The notes under the pieces: generated by a model
The model's database searches: none
What the model was told of the DNA's origin: nothing
Seen by the model: only the letters and a program-made list of their open reading frames with translations
From: Gerris lacustris
Taxonomy: Eukaryota; Arthropoda; Insecta; Hemiptera; Gerridae
Length of the DNA: 64,000 nt
Reading direction: 5' to 3'
NCBI GenBank assembly: GCA_951217055.1
Contig: OX578278.1
Coordinates: 19,411,605 to 19,475,604 of the forward strand
Position numbers and translations under genes: made by a program
Part shown: positions 22,380 to 33,081 of the stretch, one piece after another
Layout of the letters: each line of letters starts with the position of its first letter
How positions within the stretch are numbered: the stretch's first letter is position 1

Positions 22380-23810
22380 GTCCTCTTCTACCTTCCGGTG
22401 TAGAGGATTTACACCATGTTCTCCGCTCATCTCTATGCAGCGCGATGTCGCTGCGGACTAATCGAGTTCGAGCCGGACTGGAGGTAGTTGTTCACCTCTA
22501 AATAATACACTTAGTAAATAATAATAGTAATATAATTTACATATTACATAGTATGTTTATTGCTGCATTTCGTAATGGGTGCAATCGCAATTTGGTGCTT
22601 TCTTTAAATCATTATGTATTTGTTATAATTTGTTTTGAGTGGTTTATTACCTTTTATTAACATATGTTTTATAATGATCAGCATACATGATGCGCCTTTT
22701 TCTGGTGTCTGTACCTTGCCTCATTAATTACATATAACTACATTAAAATCAGAAACGGCTTTATACAAACGCAAAAGTCACAAAGATTGACCAATACATG
22801 CTCAGGTAAGTAAAGTAAATTGATTAGGTTATTTTTACGTTATTGATTAGATATTTTGAAGGAGTGGAAGTGGTAAGCAATGAAACATGTGTATGTCTTG
22901 TCTATGTCTACGTGCTACCTGCGGGATATCTCTTGTTCCTTACACCGGACGCAGGTGCTATTGTTATATGCACTGCCACTTAAAACCCACATTTAACTCA
23001 ACGTGTATATTCAGTTTTGTTTTTACTTCCAAGCTTTTTTTAAATTCTTTAAATATGTTTGAACATTTTTAAGCTGCACTGTTGAGGAGGCAAGTGGCAA
23101 ATTCCCTACCAAGAGAAAACACTACTTGGTAAACAAACCTAGAAGAAGATTATGTATTTAAAAACACCATAATAAAGTGAGAAATATTAAGCGTTGTTAA
23201 AGTGGGTTCACAGCTAGCGTAGCGGACCTCTGCGCGACCTTATTCATCTATGGCCTTCTTCTAGCGGATCCGCAAAAAGTTGGTTCCAAACCGTCTTTTC
23301 CACAGAGCCGCTTATATTTTTAATATAATATTTATCGCTTTAATTTTATTTTAAAACCATTCTTTTGAAAATAATTTATAATATTTTAATAATACATTGC
23401 ATATTATGAAATATAATTTTTAAAATATAATATCTTTACACTATGATAACTATTTTGTTCATTTTCTACTTTTCGTCCGAGGGAGAATAGCGTTGCAATA
23501 TTTTTGGGCAAAATTATTTTTTATTATAGTTTTGTAATTTTTAACTTCTTTTAAATGAAAATATCATTCTACCCTTATAATATATTATTCTACCCTTCGC
23601 ATTAAAAGGAAAACGTAAGTGCTTTAAATATGTCTTCTAAAGATATCAATGAAGAAGATCAATAAAAAGAATCAAAGAAATCAATGAAAAATCATAACTT
23701 AATGCTGTCAATGCATTGAAATCATGATGCATTGTTGATGCATAGAATATTATGAAGGAATAACTACAGAGAAAATTGAACTAATATTAAATCACAAATT
23801 ACTAGGTTAC
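22380..23810. other. Intergenic sequence; GC-richer patch 22380-22500
   Basis: A patch with CCTTCCGGTGTAGAGGATTT, CGCGATGTCGCTGCGGAC and GAGTTCGAGCCGGACTGG follows the MITE and is unassigned. Near 23200 is GTGGGTTCACAGCTAGCGTA, which looks like the single end of another TIR element. No gene was recognised. Confidence 0.4.
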
Positions 23811-23817
23811 CATAATT

Positions 23818-24292
23818 ACTGCGTTCACACGCATCGTTTTGGAAACGATCCGCTAGTTCAAAACGCTGTATGAATGGAGAACAACGGATCATATCGGTTT
23901 AAATCCGCTGCACCAAAAATACGTAATCGGAACGGGGTTCGAATTCAAAACGCTCGTATGAACAAGTCGTGCGGAGGGGATCGAGATATCAGGTTATTTT
24001 AATCTTTTCCACTTTTTAAGTTCTTCGTTTTCGTGAGCTTCCGTTTCTTTTTTTAAACAAAAGTTAATACTATAAAGAACCTGTAAAAACTTTTAATAAC
24101 TTGTAAATAAAATTTAAAATTTCGTGGACATATTAGGTAACAAGGAAGAAGGTTTTACTCGTGACGTCACCGTTATGAAATATAAAAAAAAAATATATAT
24201 TTCAATCACCTGTATTTTTGGTTGTGTGAACGCGAATCGTTTTGAAAACGAATTGGATCCTAAACGCTTTCAAAACGATGTGTGAACGTAGT
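23818..24292. mobile_element. MITE, ~475 bp, GCGTTCACAC ends
   Basis: The left end ACTGCGTTCACACGCATCGT and the complement of the right end ACTACGTTCACACATCGTTT match for about 28 bp with a 2-bp gap. ATT is present on each side, or TA if the boundary is moved one base. Inside, GGAAACGATCCG and GAAAACGAATTGG face each other near the ends. There is no coding frame. Confidence 0.7.
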
Positions 24293-24333
24293 ATTTCGAT
24301 ACGGATTGAATCCTGATATGGGAATTAACAAGC

Positions 24334-24781
24334 TAGGCGTTTCCATGAGTTGTATTGAATTCGTATTCAATAAGTTTTCAATACACCAAACTTTTACAAG
24401 GTTAATAAAAGTTAAAAATCATTTTGTATCCATCACCTTCTATAACCAGGTTGTGTTTGTTTTAAAGTGTTTTTAAAAAAAAACTGAAAATGACAAATAC
24501 CTATGTGTTTTTTTTATCCAGATTTGGCTACAGTTCCTACACAAACACGCTAAGGGCGCTCCCACCAACACTCTGCGCATGTCAGGATCGAGTTCAGGCG
24601 TTTCCATGAAACTCGATCCAGATTATGATCCCAGAATTTAGTATATCGTATCTGGATCTAAATTGTATTCAATCCGTATTGAATCTAGGATTCCATGGTC
24701 CATGGACACTTTTGATCCAAAAACAATTGGAAACCGTGTTTTTCCAGTTCAAACCGTATTGAAACATCACGGAAACGTAGT
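24334..24781. mobile_element. MITE-like element, GCGTTTCC ends
   Basis: The left TAGGCGTTTCCATGAGTTGT and the complement of the right TACTACGTTTCCGTGATGTT are similar inverted ends. A second left-type end, AGGCGTTTCCATGAAACTCG, lies inside near 24596, so it may be two nested or tandem copies. It lies 41 bp from the preceding MITE. Confidence 0.5.
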
Positions 24782-24789
24782 AATATTAT

Positions 24790-25670
24790 CAACAATAGAT
24801 AAACAAAAGAATCGGCCTTTAGTTTGTTTAAAACCTGACTGAACGTGGGGAAAACCAGCGACGACGTCTTCATGGCTTCGTGAATAGATTGTTATCCATA
24901 AGAGATCTGCTATAGCTGCAAACCCAGCTTAAGGAAGATAATGAGCGCGTAACTATCAATGTGTCTTTCAATTCTATCAACTATAAATAATTTTCAAATA
25001 ACAACACTGGCTGATTTATAGCTCCTAATATAACCTTGCAAAATACCGTCCAATATCCTTTTTCTCCGATAAATAGGTTTGGTTCATAAAAAGTGCTTAT
25101 TTAATATATAGTATCCACTCATGCTCTAGACTCTAGAACGAGGGATTCAGGTTAACTTAATAACGAGAATGAATATTCATAATGTAGTATGAATTAATTC
25201 TTACTACAAAGGCAAACCTAATAAATGTAAATAAAGATATGGATCGATTAATATGGATTTGATGAATTCTTTTACAGATTAAAAGCAGGCAAATATATTC
25301 TGAAGTAATACAATCGATTATAAAGGTAATATAATGCTGTTACAGATAAACTTATATCAGCAGTAATAATAATAATTTTAAACTGTTAGCTTATATGTAT
25401 GGCCAAAGTGTTTCTGATTATTTGGATGGATCGTGGATCTCACAAAATCCGAGAAGAGAGAAAAAGACAACCAATTAGTCTCTATTCATATTTTTTCTTT
25501 TTTTCATTCGCAGATTAAAATCGTTAGTATAACTTTATACCTTGGACTCCTTGGTATGTAATCAGACACTGGCTTTTTGAAATAGGAAAATTGGTATAAA
25601 AATAAAAATATCGTTCCTAAAAACTCCAACATAACTTTCTCATATACAGACACTAAATTAAATACTCTGC
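24790..25670. other. Intergenic sequence, nothing recognised
   Basis: No gene, RNA or repeat end was recognised. A lone ACTTTCTCATATACAGA (F1 end type) is at 25636-25652. Confidence 0.4.
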
Positions 25671-25679
25671 CAATAGGCG

Positions 25680-26070
25680 CAGGATGTTAAAACTTTTAAG
25701 GAATCAACAATGGGCTAATTATGACCTACCATCCAAATTCCAATAAAATCAGATAAGTAGGTTTTAAGATATGTAGACCGACAGACCAACAGACAGACAC
25801 CGAACCAAAAATGTTCCCTGATTTCTAAAATGGATTTCTGTTAAAGAATTTTTGAAAGCGGAGACCCAAAACATTTTCGTTCTTCAGAATGATCACATAG
25901 CTTCCGTAACTTTCAGTAAGCTCGGAAGTAAAAAAACAATTTTTCCAGGTTTAAATAAAGGGAGGGAAATTGAATAAATTTGACAATAATAGGGTAGTAA
26001 ATGCATAAAATCATAAAAGTATTCGAAGTAGGACGCGACGAAGCTCTGTGCCACACTAATTGGCAGACTA
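25680..26070 (+). repeat. Repeat family F2, copy e (mosaic)
   Basis: The plus-strand part runs to about 25930 and has the (ACAGAC) tract, GGATTTCTGTTAAAGAAT and the 3' hairpin with GCTTCCGTAACTTTC and GCTCGGAAG arms. It is followed to 26070 by the F2 opposite end in reverse orientation, finishing near CCACACTAATTGGCAGACTA. The same junction order in F2b suggests the region after the hairpin, up to the left-end block, belongs to a composite. Confidence 0.65.
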
Positions 26071-26132
26071 TTTTTCTGATTATAAAATTAAGCCTGTTGC
26101 CGTTTAAGGCCTCAGGGCTCAATATAGTATAT

Positions 26133-27408
26133 GGGTAATTTCAAAATGTCGGTACAATTCGTGTCACAGGGTCATAAAAAGAAAAGTGATCATCATGAAG
26201 TTTGATTTTTTTACATATATTACCTAAGAACATAAGGGAACACATCCACTAAATTTTTGACAGGCTGGGGTCCACTACTAGGGAATTAAAAATATACATA
26301 TATGCTATTTTCTCACTCCCTAGCCTGTCACAAGCATGGGGTGGCCAAGTTGACCTTTTGTTTTGCAAATCTAGGAACCAAAATTTAATAAACCAATACG
26401 GGAGGTTGTGAGAGTTCGTACCTGTATTTTCCATAAGATGATCCAAAAGGGTTAATTTCTGCTTATTAGCTTACTAAAAAGCATTTTTTATAAGTGTCAA
26501 AAGGTTTCTACCTCATTCCCTAGAACTTTTTAAAAATGACCGCCAAACTTGTAGAGAAGGAATATTTGTTGGTCTAGCTTCATAAAGAGGCAAAACTAAT
26601 TCAACATGCTGGATAGAAGTAGGTTTTATCAGGTTACAATCAAGGACTTCATATCTTTTATGGTTGTTAAGTACTGGATGTTAACGAGTATTTTTATTCA
26701 TCCTCCCTCCCTAGCTCATTATAATTAAATGAAGTAAAGTGATTTTTTTAGTATTGCTTTTAATTTATAGTACAGTTTTTAGAATACAGTTCACGACATA
26801 AGCTGGATCAACCCTGGAGACATCCCTGTTAACATAATAACTCATTGGCACTAAAACCTCACTCCCTAGTCTGATAGAACAATTCAATTCACCTAGGGAG
26901 TGAGAATCTTGATAAAACAATCATATTTTACATTTTATTTTAAATATTTTACTTCTTTTAAGTTGATTTACTTTAAGTCGTGACCTCTCCTTATCACATT
27001 CCTCTAAATGTTGACTTGTAATGTATTTAATAATTATTTTTGTGAGCAAGATTTAATAATTTTTTTAAACGGACCAACTGCGATTTTGCTTCATAAGAGC
27101 TCATTTAAATTAGTTTTTAAACAAATATTTTATTTAGCTATAATATTATCAATATTATTAATAATATTTTATTAATTAATTTATCAAGCTTCTCATTACC
27201 TAGACTTGAATCTCACTCCATTCATAGATTCAAGCGATTTTTTTAAAATCAATATTATTGCAAATGTTGGTGATTATGCGTGCATAAAAAGGGAAGTTAC
27301 TAGGGAGGCTATAAAGACATGGTAGCAGTGAAAAAAACTTCAATTATTTCAAAAAAAAAATTTGAAATATTACCAAGGTTGAAATGCACCGAAATTTTGA
27401 AATGACCC
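26133..27408. mobile_element. TIR element E-C with dispersed CTCACTCCCTAG motifs
   Basis: The left end GGGTAATTTCAAAATGTCGG and the complement of the right end GGGTCATTTCAAAATTTCGG differ at 2 of the 20 bases shown. Length is 1,276 bp. A 12-bp motif, consensus CTCACTCCCTAG, appears about nine times with few changes, near 26276 (reverse), 26311, 26512, 26701, 26859, 26893 (reverse), 27192, 27211 (partial) and 27299 (reverse). It has the same design as E-A and E-B and a related terminus, but a different motif. It has no convincing target duplication and no coding frame. Confidence 0.7.
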
Positions 27409-27831
27409 AAACGTAAATCTGCTAAATAATTAATTAAAAGCGCTATGAATTATTTCTTATTTATTGTGTTCTTATCTATTGTGAACTTATTTTATTGTTA
27501 AAGTATTAATATTGTAATAGAGAGAAGACTAAAGTAATGTACTACAATGAAGGTGACCTTGATTAAAAATGAAACGTAAGTGCTTAGTGTTATTGTCCTG
27601 GTTGAATGTGGGCAACCGTCAGTCGTGCTTACCCGGTCTTAGCGGAGGGAGAAGGTAAGCCAATCAAAAGCTTGGGCAGGTGTACGTGCGTGCAACTAGG
27701 CAGGAGTGGAGGGAAACGTGGGGTTAGGAACGCGGTTAGTAGATACCACACCCAGCACCCAGTCGGTTTCGTATGTTAGCACGTGGTTATTCACCACGTC
27801 ACTTGGGAACACCGTTCCTCTTCCTCTTGCC
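27409..27831 (+). promoter_or_regulatory. Upstream region and probable 5' UTR of MADF-BESS gene
   Basis: From about 27590 the sequence becomes GC-richer than its surroundings up to the start codon, as expected for a promoter or 5' UTR. No TATA box is clear. An upstream ATG at 27773 is out of frame with the main start and would overlap it, so it is either a uORF or lies before the transcription start. A GTG at 27706 in frame with the gene is not a plausible eukaryotic start. Confidence 0.45.
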
Positions 27832-28332
27832 ATGGCAGACACGCGCTGTTGGACCAAGGAATTCGTAATAGGATTCATCAACATCTACAGAGAACACTCA
27901 TGTTTGTGGCGAGTCAAGTCGAAACAATATACAAACAAGAAATTAAAGAAAGAAGCTTACGATAAACTAGTAGAATTTTGTAAACGAGTATTTCCAGAAG
28001 CTAATCGTGATTTTGTAACTAAGAAAATTCAAAGTCTCAGAGGTTCGTTTAGAAAAGAACTTAAGAAAGTGCTTGAGAGTAAACGCAGTTGTACATCTGA
28101 AGATGAAGTTTACATTCCTTCCTTATGGTACTTTGATCTTCTACTGTTCACGTTGGATCAAGACACACCGATCACCTGTTTTTCCAATATGGATTTATCA
28201 GGTAGTGCTTTTCATGATTACATGGAGATGAGAGACGAAGATGAATCTGAAGAAATGGACGAAAGTACAACGGATGGACTCAACCACTCCGCTGTAGAAG
28301 AGAAACATTTACCCCAATTTAAATTTGAACAG
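27832..28332 (+). CDS. MADF-BESS domain protein, exon 1 (MADF domain)
   Basis: Exon 1 encodes residues 1-167 of a predicted 274-residue protein. The start is the first in-frame ATG, in a strong context (CCATGG). A MADF domain, the SANT/Myb-like DNA-binding fold of Adf-1, fills about residues 6-106. Visible landmarks are W7, FINIYREHSCLW (15-26), VKSKQYTNK (28-36), KKIQSLRGSFRKELKKV (64-80) and PSLWYFDLLLFT (96-107). An acidic linker (EDESEEMDESTTD) follows. The exon ends CAG before GTAAGC, in phase 0, and joins in frame to exon 2. Such proteins are nuclear and usually act as sequence-specific transcriptional regulators. The target and orthologue are not determined, so no symbol is given. Confidence 0.93.
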
Positions 28333-28674
28333 GTAAGCCCGTTTTAATTAAATTATCTTAGGATTAAAATTCGTATTGATTTTTAACTGCACCTTCTATT
28401 GGTAATTTATTATACTCTTATAGTTCTTTTTATTTATGAATTAAATTGTAAATTGTAACTCAATTCAGTTATGTTATCATTAAATAATATTATTAATTAA
28501 ATTATTTAAATCTATTAATCAAGAAATATTACCATTTTGAACTTAATATAAAAAATGATAAAGTAATTTAACTTACTCGTTTGAACATTATATTAAAAGA
28601 AGTTAACCTGTCTCAGAATTGAAAATATTTCACTGCATTACATTATGTAAATAATATTAAGGAAGATATGAGTA

Positions 28675-29467
28675 CAGGGTGGTAGGGTGGGCAAAAAACC
28701 CGCACTTTTTTGAACTCTTAGAGCTCAGCTTCTGAAATAGATAGAGATATGGGGTTTGCGGGGCCTGAGAACTACATTCTTCTACTTTAAATTTCATATC
28801 TATAACTTAAAAAACTATTGGGTGAAAGCCATACTATGACGGGTTGAAATAGGGTCTTAATAAAAGTCGTTGTACGGGTAGTTATCGCTATCTGGTATTA
28901 TAGTTTTTATAGAACAAATTACCATATGGTAGAGGGGGCGGGAGGGGGGGGGGGGCCTTGTAGGTAAGTGGGAGGAGTCCCTCAGTGTTATAACAAACAT
29001 TGAAGATGTTTCAACAACAATGTTGCCTGAAATTGAAGATCAAATGCCAAATTACACGTTTATGCAAGATGGTGCCCCTTCACATCGCTCCTTGCAAACA
29101 ATTGAATACTCGCAAGAGAATTGACCAGACTTCAGGCAACATTGTGTTTAACACATCTTCAATGTTTGTTATAACACTGAGGGACTCCTCCCACTTACCT
29201 ACAAAGTCCCCCCCTTCCACCATATGGTAATTTATTCTATCAAAACTATAATACCAGACAGCTATTACTACCCGGACAACGACTTTTTTTAAGTCCAAAT
29301 TTGAAACCGTCATTGCATGACTTTCACCCAATAGTTTTTTAAGTTATAAGATAAGAAATTCAGAGTAGAAAAATGAAGTTTTCAGACCCCGCAAACCCCA
29401 TATCTCTATCTATTACAGAAGCTAAGATATAAGTGTTCAAAAAAGTGCGTTTTTTTTGCCCACCCTG
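28675..29467. mobile_element. Mariner/Tc1-type foldback element, TA-flanked
   Basis: Arms of about 330 bp (28675-29008 and 29135-29467) are inverted copies. Each outer end is CAGGGTGG followed by GGGCAAAAAA and CACTTTTTTGAAC. TA lies on both sides (28673-28674, 29468-29469). The left arm has a small GTGGTAGG duplication near its tip and a long G-run near 28943. The unique centre encodes a transposase scrap. A TA target, CAGGG ends and a DDE remnant fit Tc1/mariner. It lies in the MADF-BESS intron and could form a very stable RNA hairpin in the pre-mRNA. Confidence 0.9.
29032..29124 (+). pseudogene. Tc1/mariner transposase fragment with second catalytic Asp
   Basis: The frame reads IEDQMPNYTFMQDGAPSHRS, then LQTIEYSQEN and a stop (TGA at 29122). 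'F.QDGAPSH' is the motif around the second catalytic aspartate of Tc1/mariner DDE transposases. Here the Asp codon is GAT at 29068-29070. Only this piece is left, between the two arms of the foldback element, so the element arose by deletion and arm extension from an autonomous parent. Confidence 0.8.
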
Positions 29468-30556
29468 TAGTTATAAAACCATTGTTCAAGAAGAAAGTTT
29501 ATTATTTTATTGATAAAAAAACACATAAATTAACGTTGTTTGATAAAAAGACATTTTAATTTTTTTTGCCAAGGTGAAATGGTATAAGTCTAATGGTCTT
29601 GCCTATATTGTTGTTGGTTTGCAGTTCTGATTACGGCTGCTAGGATCCAACAATTTAGTTATGGTTGTATCCTAATTGGAATCATTGCTTAAACTTAATA
29701 GGTGTAGCACCCACTTGATTGATAATGTTTACCAGCCGCAATTATAAGGACAATTAAGTTTAACTCTAATTATTTACTGAAGTATCAACCTTTTAAAAGA
29801 TATCGGGTATTAAAAGATTTGGAACCATTCTAAATGTCTCACCAATATGAAAATCTTAGTTTTCAGGAGAGCGAAAAAACGTAAAAAATGGTCTAGATAA
29901 AATATGCCCTTTCATACAATCTTTTGTGTTAAATCACTAAGTTCGTCAGTTTTATGTGCAGTTTAATATTTTAACCTATTAATCAATAGAATTAGAGGAA
30001 TATCATATTCGTGAATTTACTTATTTGACTTAATAAACAAACGAGTATGCGTATATTCGTTGGCATGATTCTTTATCGAAATTGCAAACAAACGAATACG
30101 GCATTCGTTAGGTTACAACTTAGGAAGCAAGTTTTGGCAAAGGCGAACTTTACGGATCTGACACATTCGTTTGCAAGGTCTGGTAGAGAGGGGTAGGTCA
30201 AACTGTGTTGAATATGAGGTGAAAATACTATTGGAGTATTTGCTTATAAACCAATAATAGTTTAACAAAACAAACTCTATCAGACATAATAAGACAATAT
30301 ACGGTAATTTGTCACGACAAATAGTATCAAAAATCTCAGATTCGTTACTTTACGTCGGACAAAAATCATTCCTATAGTACAGTTTCTGTTGTTATAAAGT
30401 AACAAATACTTCATACAACTTACGACATACAATATATAATATACTTTTACTTAGATACAAGATTTTGTTAAGAGTTAAATACTAAAATTAGTTAACAAGT
30501 AAACTAACTAGTGGGGCAAATCTTTTACATTATAATGTCACTTTAAAAAAAATTTC

Positions 30557-31173
30557 AAGATAAAAAGAACTTTTTATATACTACGTTTTTAAATTTTCTG
30601 TTGAATCGTATGTAATGTTGATAATATAATTGTTATTGTTATATAATATATAATGTTAGTGAAAAAAAAATAGTTCCGAATTTATTTACTTCACATAAAT
30701 GACAACCATCCAGAGAGCTGATCTTAAAATAAAAAGAATAAATCTTTGTACAACGGATCTCCCCAACACCAAATCTAACGCATGCCTTCGATATATTTGA
30801 AATAATATAAATAATATAATCGATAAATAATATAATCGATATTTCCTGTTTGGCTGTCATTCAATGTTTATCTATCACAAATTTGAGACCCGTCAAAATG
30901 AAGATTGCGTAAATATTGGATATGGCAAAAAAAAAAAAAAAATAACTGGCGGATTTTTTCCGAACTAACTTTCCACACAGCAAAATTTGCTGAAAACTAA
31001 TTAAATTCTGCTGAAAGATGGCTAAAAGTATTAAAATAATGCATTGTCATCGTGTTCTGAGCTATGCTAAAAGTTTCAAATGTCTAGCTATTCGGGAAGT
31101 TAGTTAGAAATCGATTGCCAGATTTGTACCGGACAAACAAACAAACAAGAATGCAAGCTAATAAAAACGTAGT
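30557..31173 (-). repeat. Repeat family R, copy 3 (intronic)
   Basis: Same orientation as copy 1, with AAGATAAAAAGAACTTT at one end and CTAATAAAAACGTAGT at the other. It belongs to the short subfamily with AATAATATAATCGAT blocks, here partly duplicated near 30805-30840. It lies in the MADF-BESS intron on the strand opposite the gene. Confidence 0.85.
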
Positions 31174-31179
31174 AATTAA

Positions 31180-31560
31180 AGGGTCTTGTAAGGGCGGTTC
31201 ACACTGGGCGACATTTGTCGCTGTCGCGTGTGACGGGGACGTTACTGTGTGTGAAATCTCTCATTGTGTCATCGTGTGCTATGCATTTGCCGACTTACTT
31301 ACTTTTCCGATACATAAAGAACGTCGCTACGCAACATATTGTGGTATTAAGGCCGGACCACATTGCTCAAAATCCAGAAATATTGGTGAAAATATGTTCG
31401 TGTGGCCCCGGCAATATATCTGTATAGCCAGTCAACATTTTCGGCTATGTGTTTTCGGCATTATACGATACAGAAATATTGCCGGGTTTTACAGAAATAT
31501 TGCCTGCTATACAACAATATTGCTTGCCATAAGAACATTCGCCGGCAATGTTTCAAATGT
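31180..31560. repeat. Two MITE ends with AATATTGCCGG repeats
   Basis: GGGCGGTTCACACTGGGCGA near 31192 and AAGGCCGGACCACATTGC near 31349 look like left ends of TIR elements. I find no matching right ends. Between 31405 and 31550 the phrase AATATTGCC recurs several times. A 159-codon frame crosses the junction of repeat R3 and this region, so it is a chance frame. Confidence 0.4.
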
Positions 31561-32099
31561 TTCTCAAAAAAAAAAAAAAATAATAATAAATTGAATTCTT
31601 TTAAGGGCAATTAACTATTGAATGCGATTAGGTACAAAAATACGGTTAGACCCATTGTTATAAGCCCCATCCTCCTGTTAACAAAAACATATTATGGGTC
31701 AGTAAAAAAGCAAATTTAACGAAAAACAAGTAATTCTTCTTTATCTTTGTTTGGCACATTGGCGCATATCACAGTTTAGTATGTCCACCCTCATTCATTA
31801 GACATGTGTTTGGACACTTTTATAATATATGTAATAGAAAGTTATTATACGATCACCAAAACACTGATTAAATTAATTTTAACGATAAAAGATATTCTAT
31901 ATTATAATGCACTTTAGCGCAAAACAAAATGGTAATGGTGATTGCGGGGCAATAAAATAGAGGTATACAATTATATCTATTGCAGGGATGATGGGATGAT
32001 GGACCTTTGTTTAAACACATTTTAGGCATAGTGGATATAATCTAGTTAATGAATAAATTAGTCTCAAAACTGTTCGATATAACATTTAAAGTAATAAGG

Positions 32100-32400
32100 C
32101 CGAAGCACCGACAAATCGAGATCAACCAACAACCATATATGCAGTGCAGCATATGTTCTGTTCGTTTCTCAGGGTGGGGGGTTTAAGTGGGAGCTAAACA
32201 CCATTCTTGCCCTGAATGAAGGAAAGCCCAAATCAGTCTCTGTCTGGGGTCCCGACACACAGTGGGGTCCCGGTCGCCCATGCTTCCTTTCAGTCCTGCT
32301 TGCGGGTTTCAATCGTGCAAAGAAGTGGCAAAAAAGACAGGGGTGTTGGCCGTAGCTGAAGAATGACCTTCAGAGTCTTAAAGTGCCCCAGGTCAGTGAC
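32100..32400. other. GC-rich unassigned patch in the intron
   Basis: About 300 bp of balanced composition, with GGTGGGGGGTTTAAGTGGGA and GGGGTCCCGACACACAGTGG, stands out from AT-rich flanks. No convincing frame or RNA fold was recognised. It may be a piece of an unknown retroelement. Confidence 0.35.
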
Positions 32401-32794
32401 AGTCATTATTTTACGAACTGTGAATTCCCTCCTAAACTAAACAGTTTTCAAACTGGGCCTAAAAATAAGTGCTGTCTTTACCATGATGCCTGTACATTTT
32501 TGTTCTAAAACAAAGGGGATATTACTGAGAACTCATTTCTTGCAGAAAAAATAAATATAATAAAGATAACAATAACAACATATGAGATAACAGGGAGTAT
32601 AAAGTGCCATTGATTTCAAACTGTTAGTGCAACGTATGTAAAGAAATAGTAATAATCTAAACGTAAGTTAAGGGTCTCGTTGTAAGTGAAAAATGAAAGA
32701 TTTTACCTTCCAAAAAATGATAATCCTCAATTTATGAGAGCAAACATTAATATCTTCGAACAACAGAATATAAATAGGTTATAGAATATACTAT

Positions 32795-33013
32795 ATTTTC
32801 TTGATGCGGTTAGTGGAATTAATAACCAATTAATTGGTTATTAATCTTGAACTTAACGGTTTACTTTACTCAAAACCTACTTGATTTTATCAAGGTGATC
32901 TCTTTAGTAGCATCTTGATAAAACCTAGTAGGCTAAGAGTAAAGTAAACCGTTAAGTTCAAGAAAAATAACCAATTAATTGGTTATTAATTCCAATAACC
33001 ACATCAAGAAAAT
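32795..33013. repeat. Near-perfect 219-bp hairpin
   Basis: The arms (32795-32897 and 32910-33013) are almost exact reverse complements. ATTTTCTTGATG faces CATCAAGAAAAT, and TTAACGGTTTACTTTACTC faces AGAGTAAAGTAAACCGTTAA. A self-complementary block, AATAACCAATTAATTGGTTA, sits inside each arm. It is probably a young foldback MITE, since few substitutions separate the arms. It lies 69 bp from element E-B. Confidence 0.88.
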
Positions 33014-33081
33014 TCAATCAAGAAACTAGTGGTTAAGATTTCATTGTAACAATATCCTCAATCTCATTTTAAAGCAATAAA

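Noticed and set aside
27706..27831. N-terminal extension of the MADF-BESS protein
   Set aside because: The extended frame opens with GTG, not used as an ordinary eukaryotic start. The first in-frame ATG, at 27832, directly precedes the MADF domain as in relatives.
28333..28347. MADF protein ending in VSPF at 28347
   Set aside because: The codons after 28332 are the splice donor GTAAGC. Splicing to 34834 restores a BESS motif in frame.
31115..31594. 159-codon open frame on the plus strand
   Set aside because: It starts inside repeat R3, crosses two MITE-like ends and finishes in an A-run. The translation has no domain signal.
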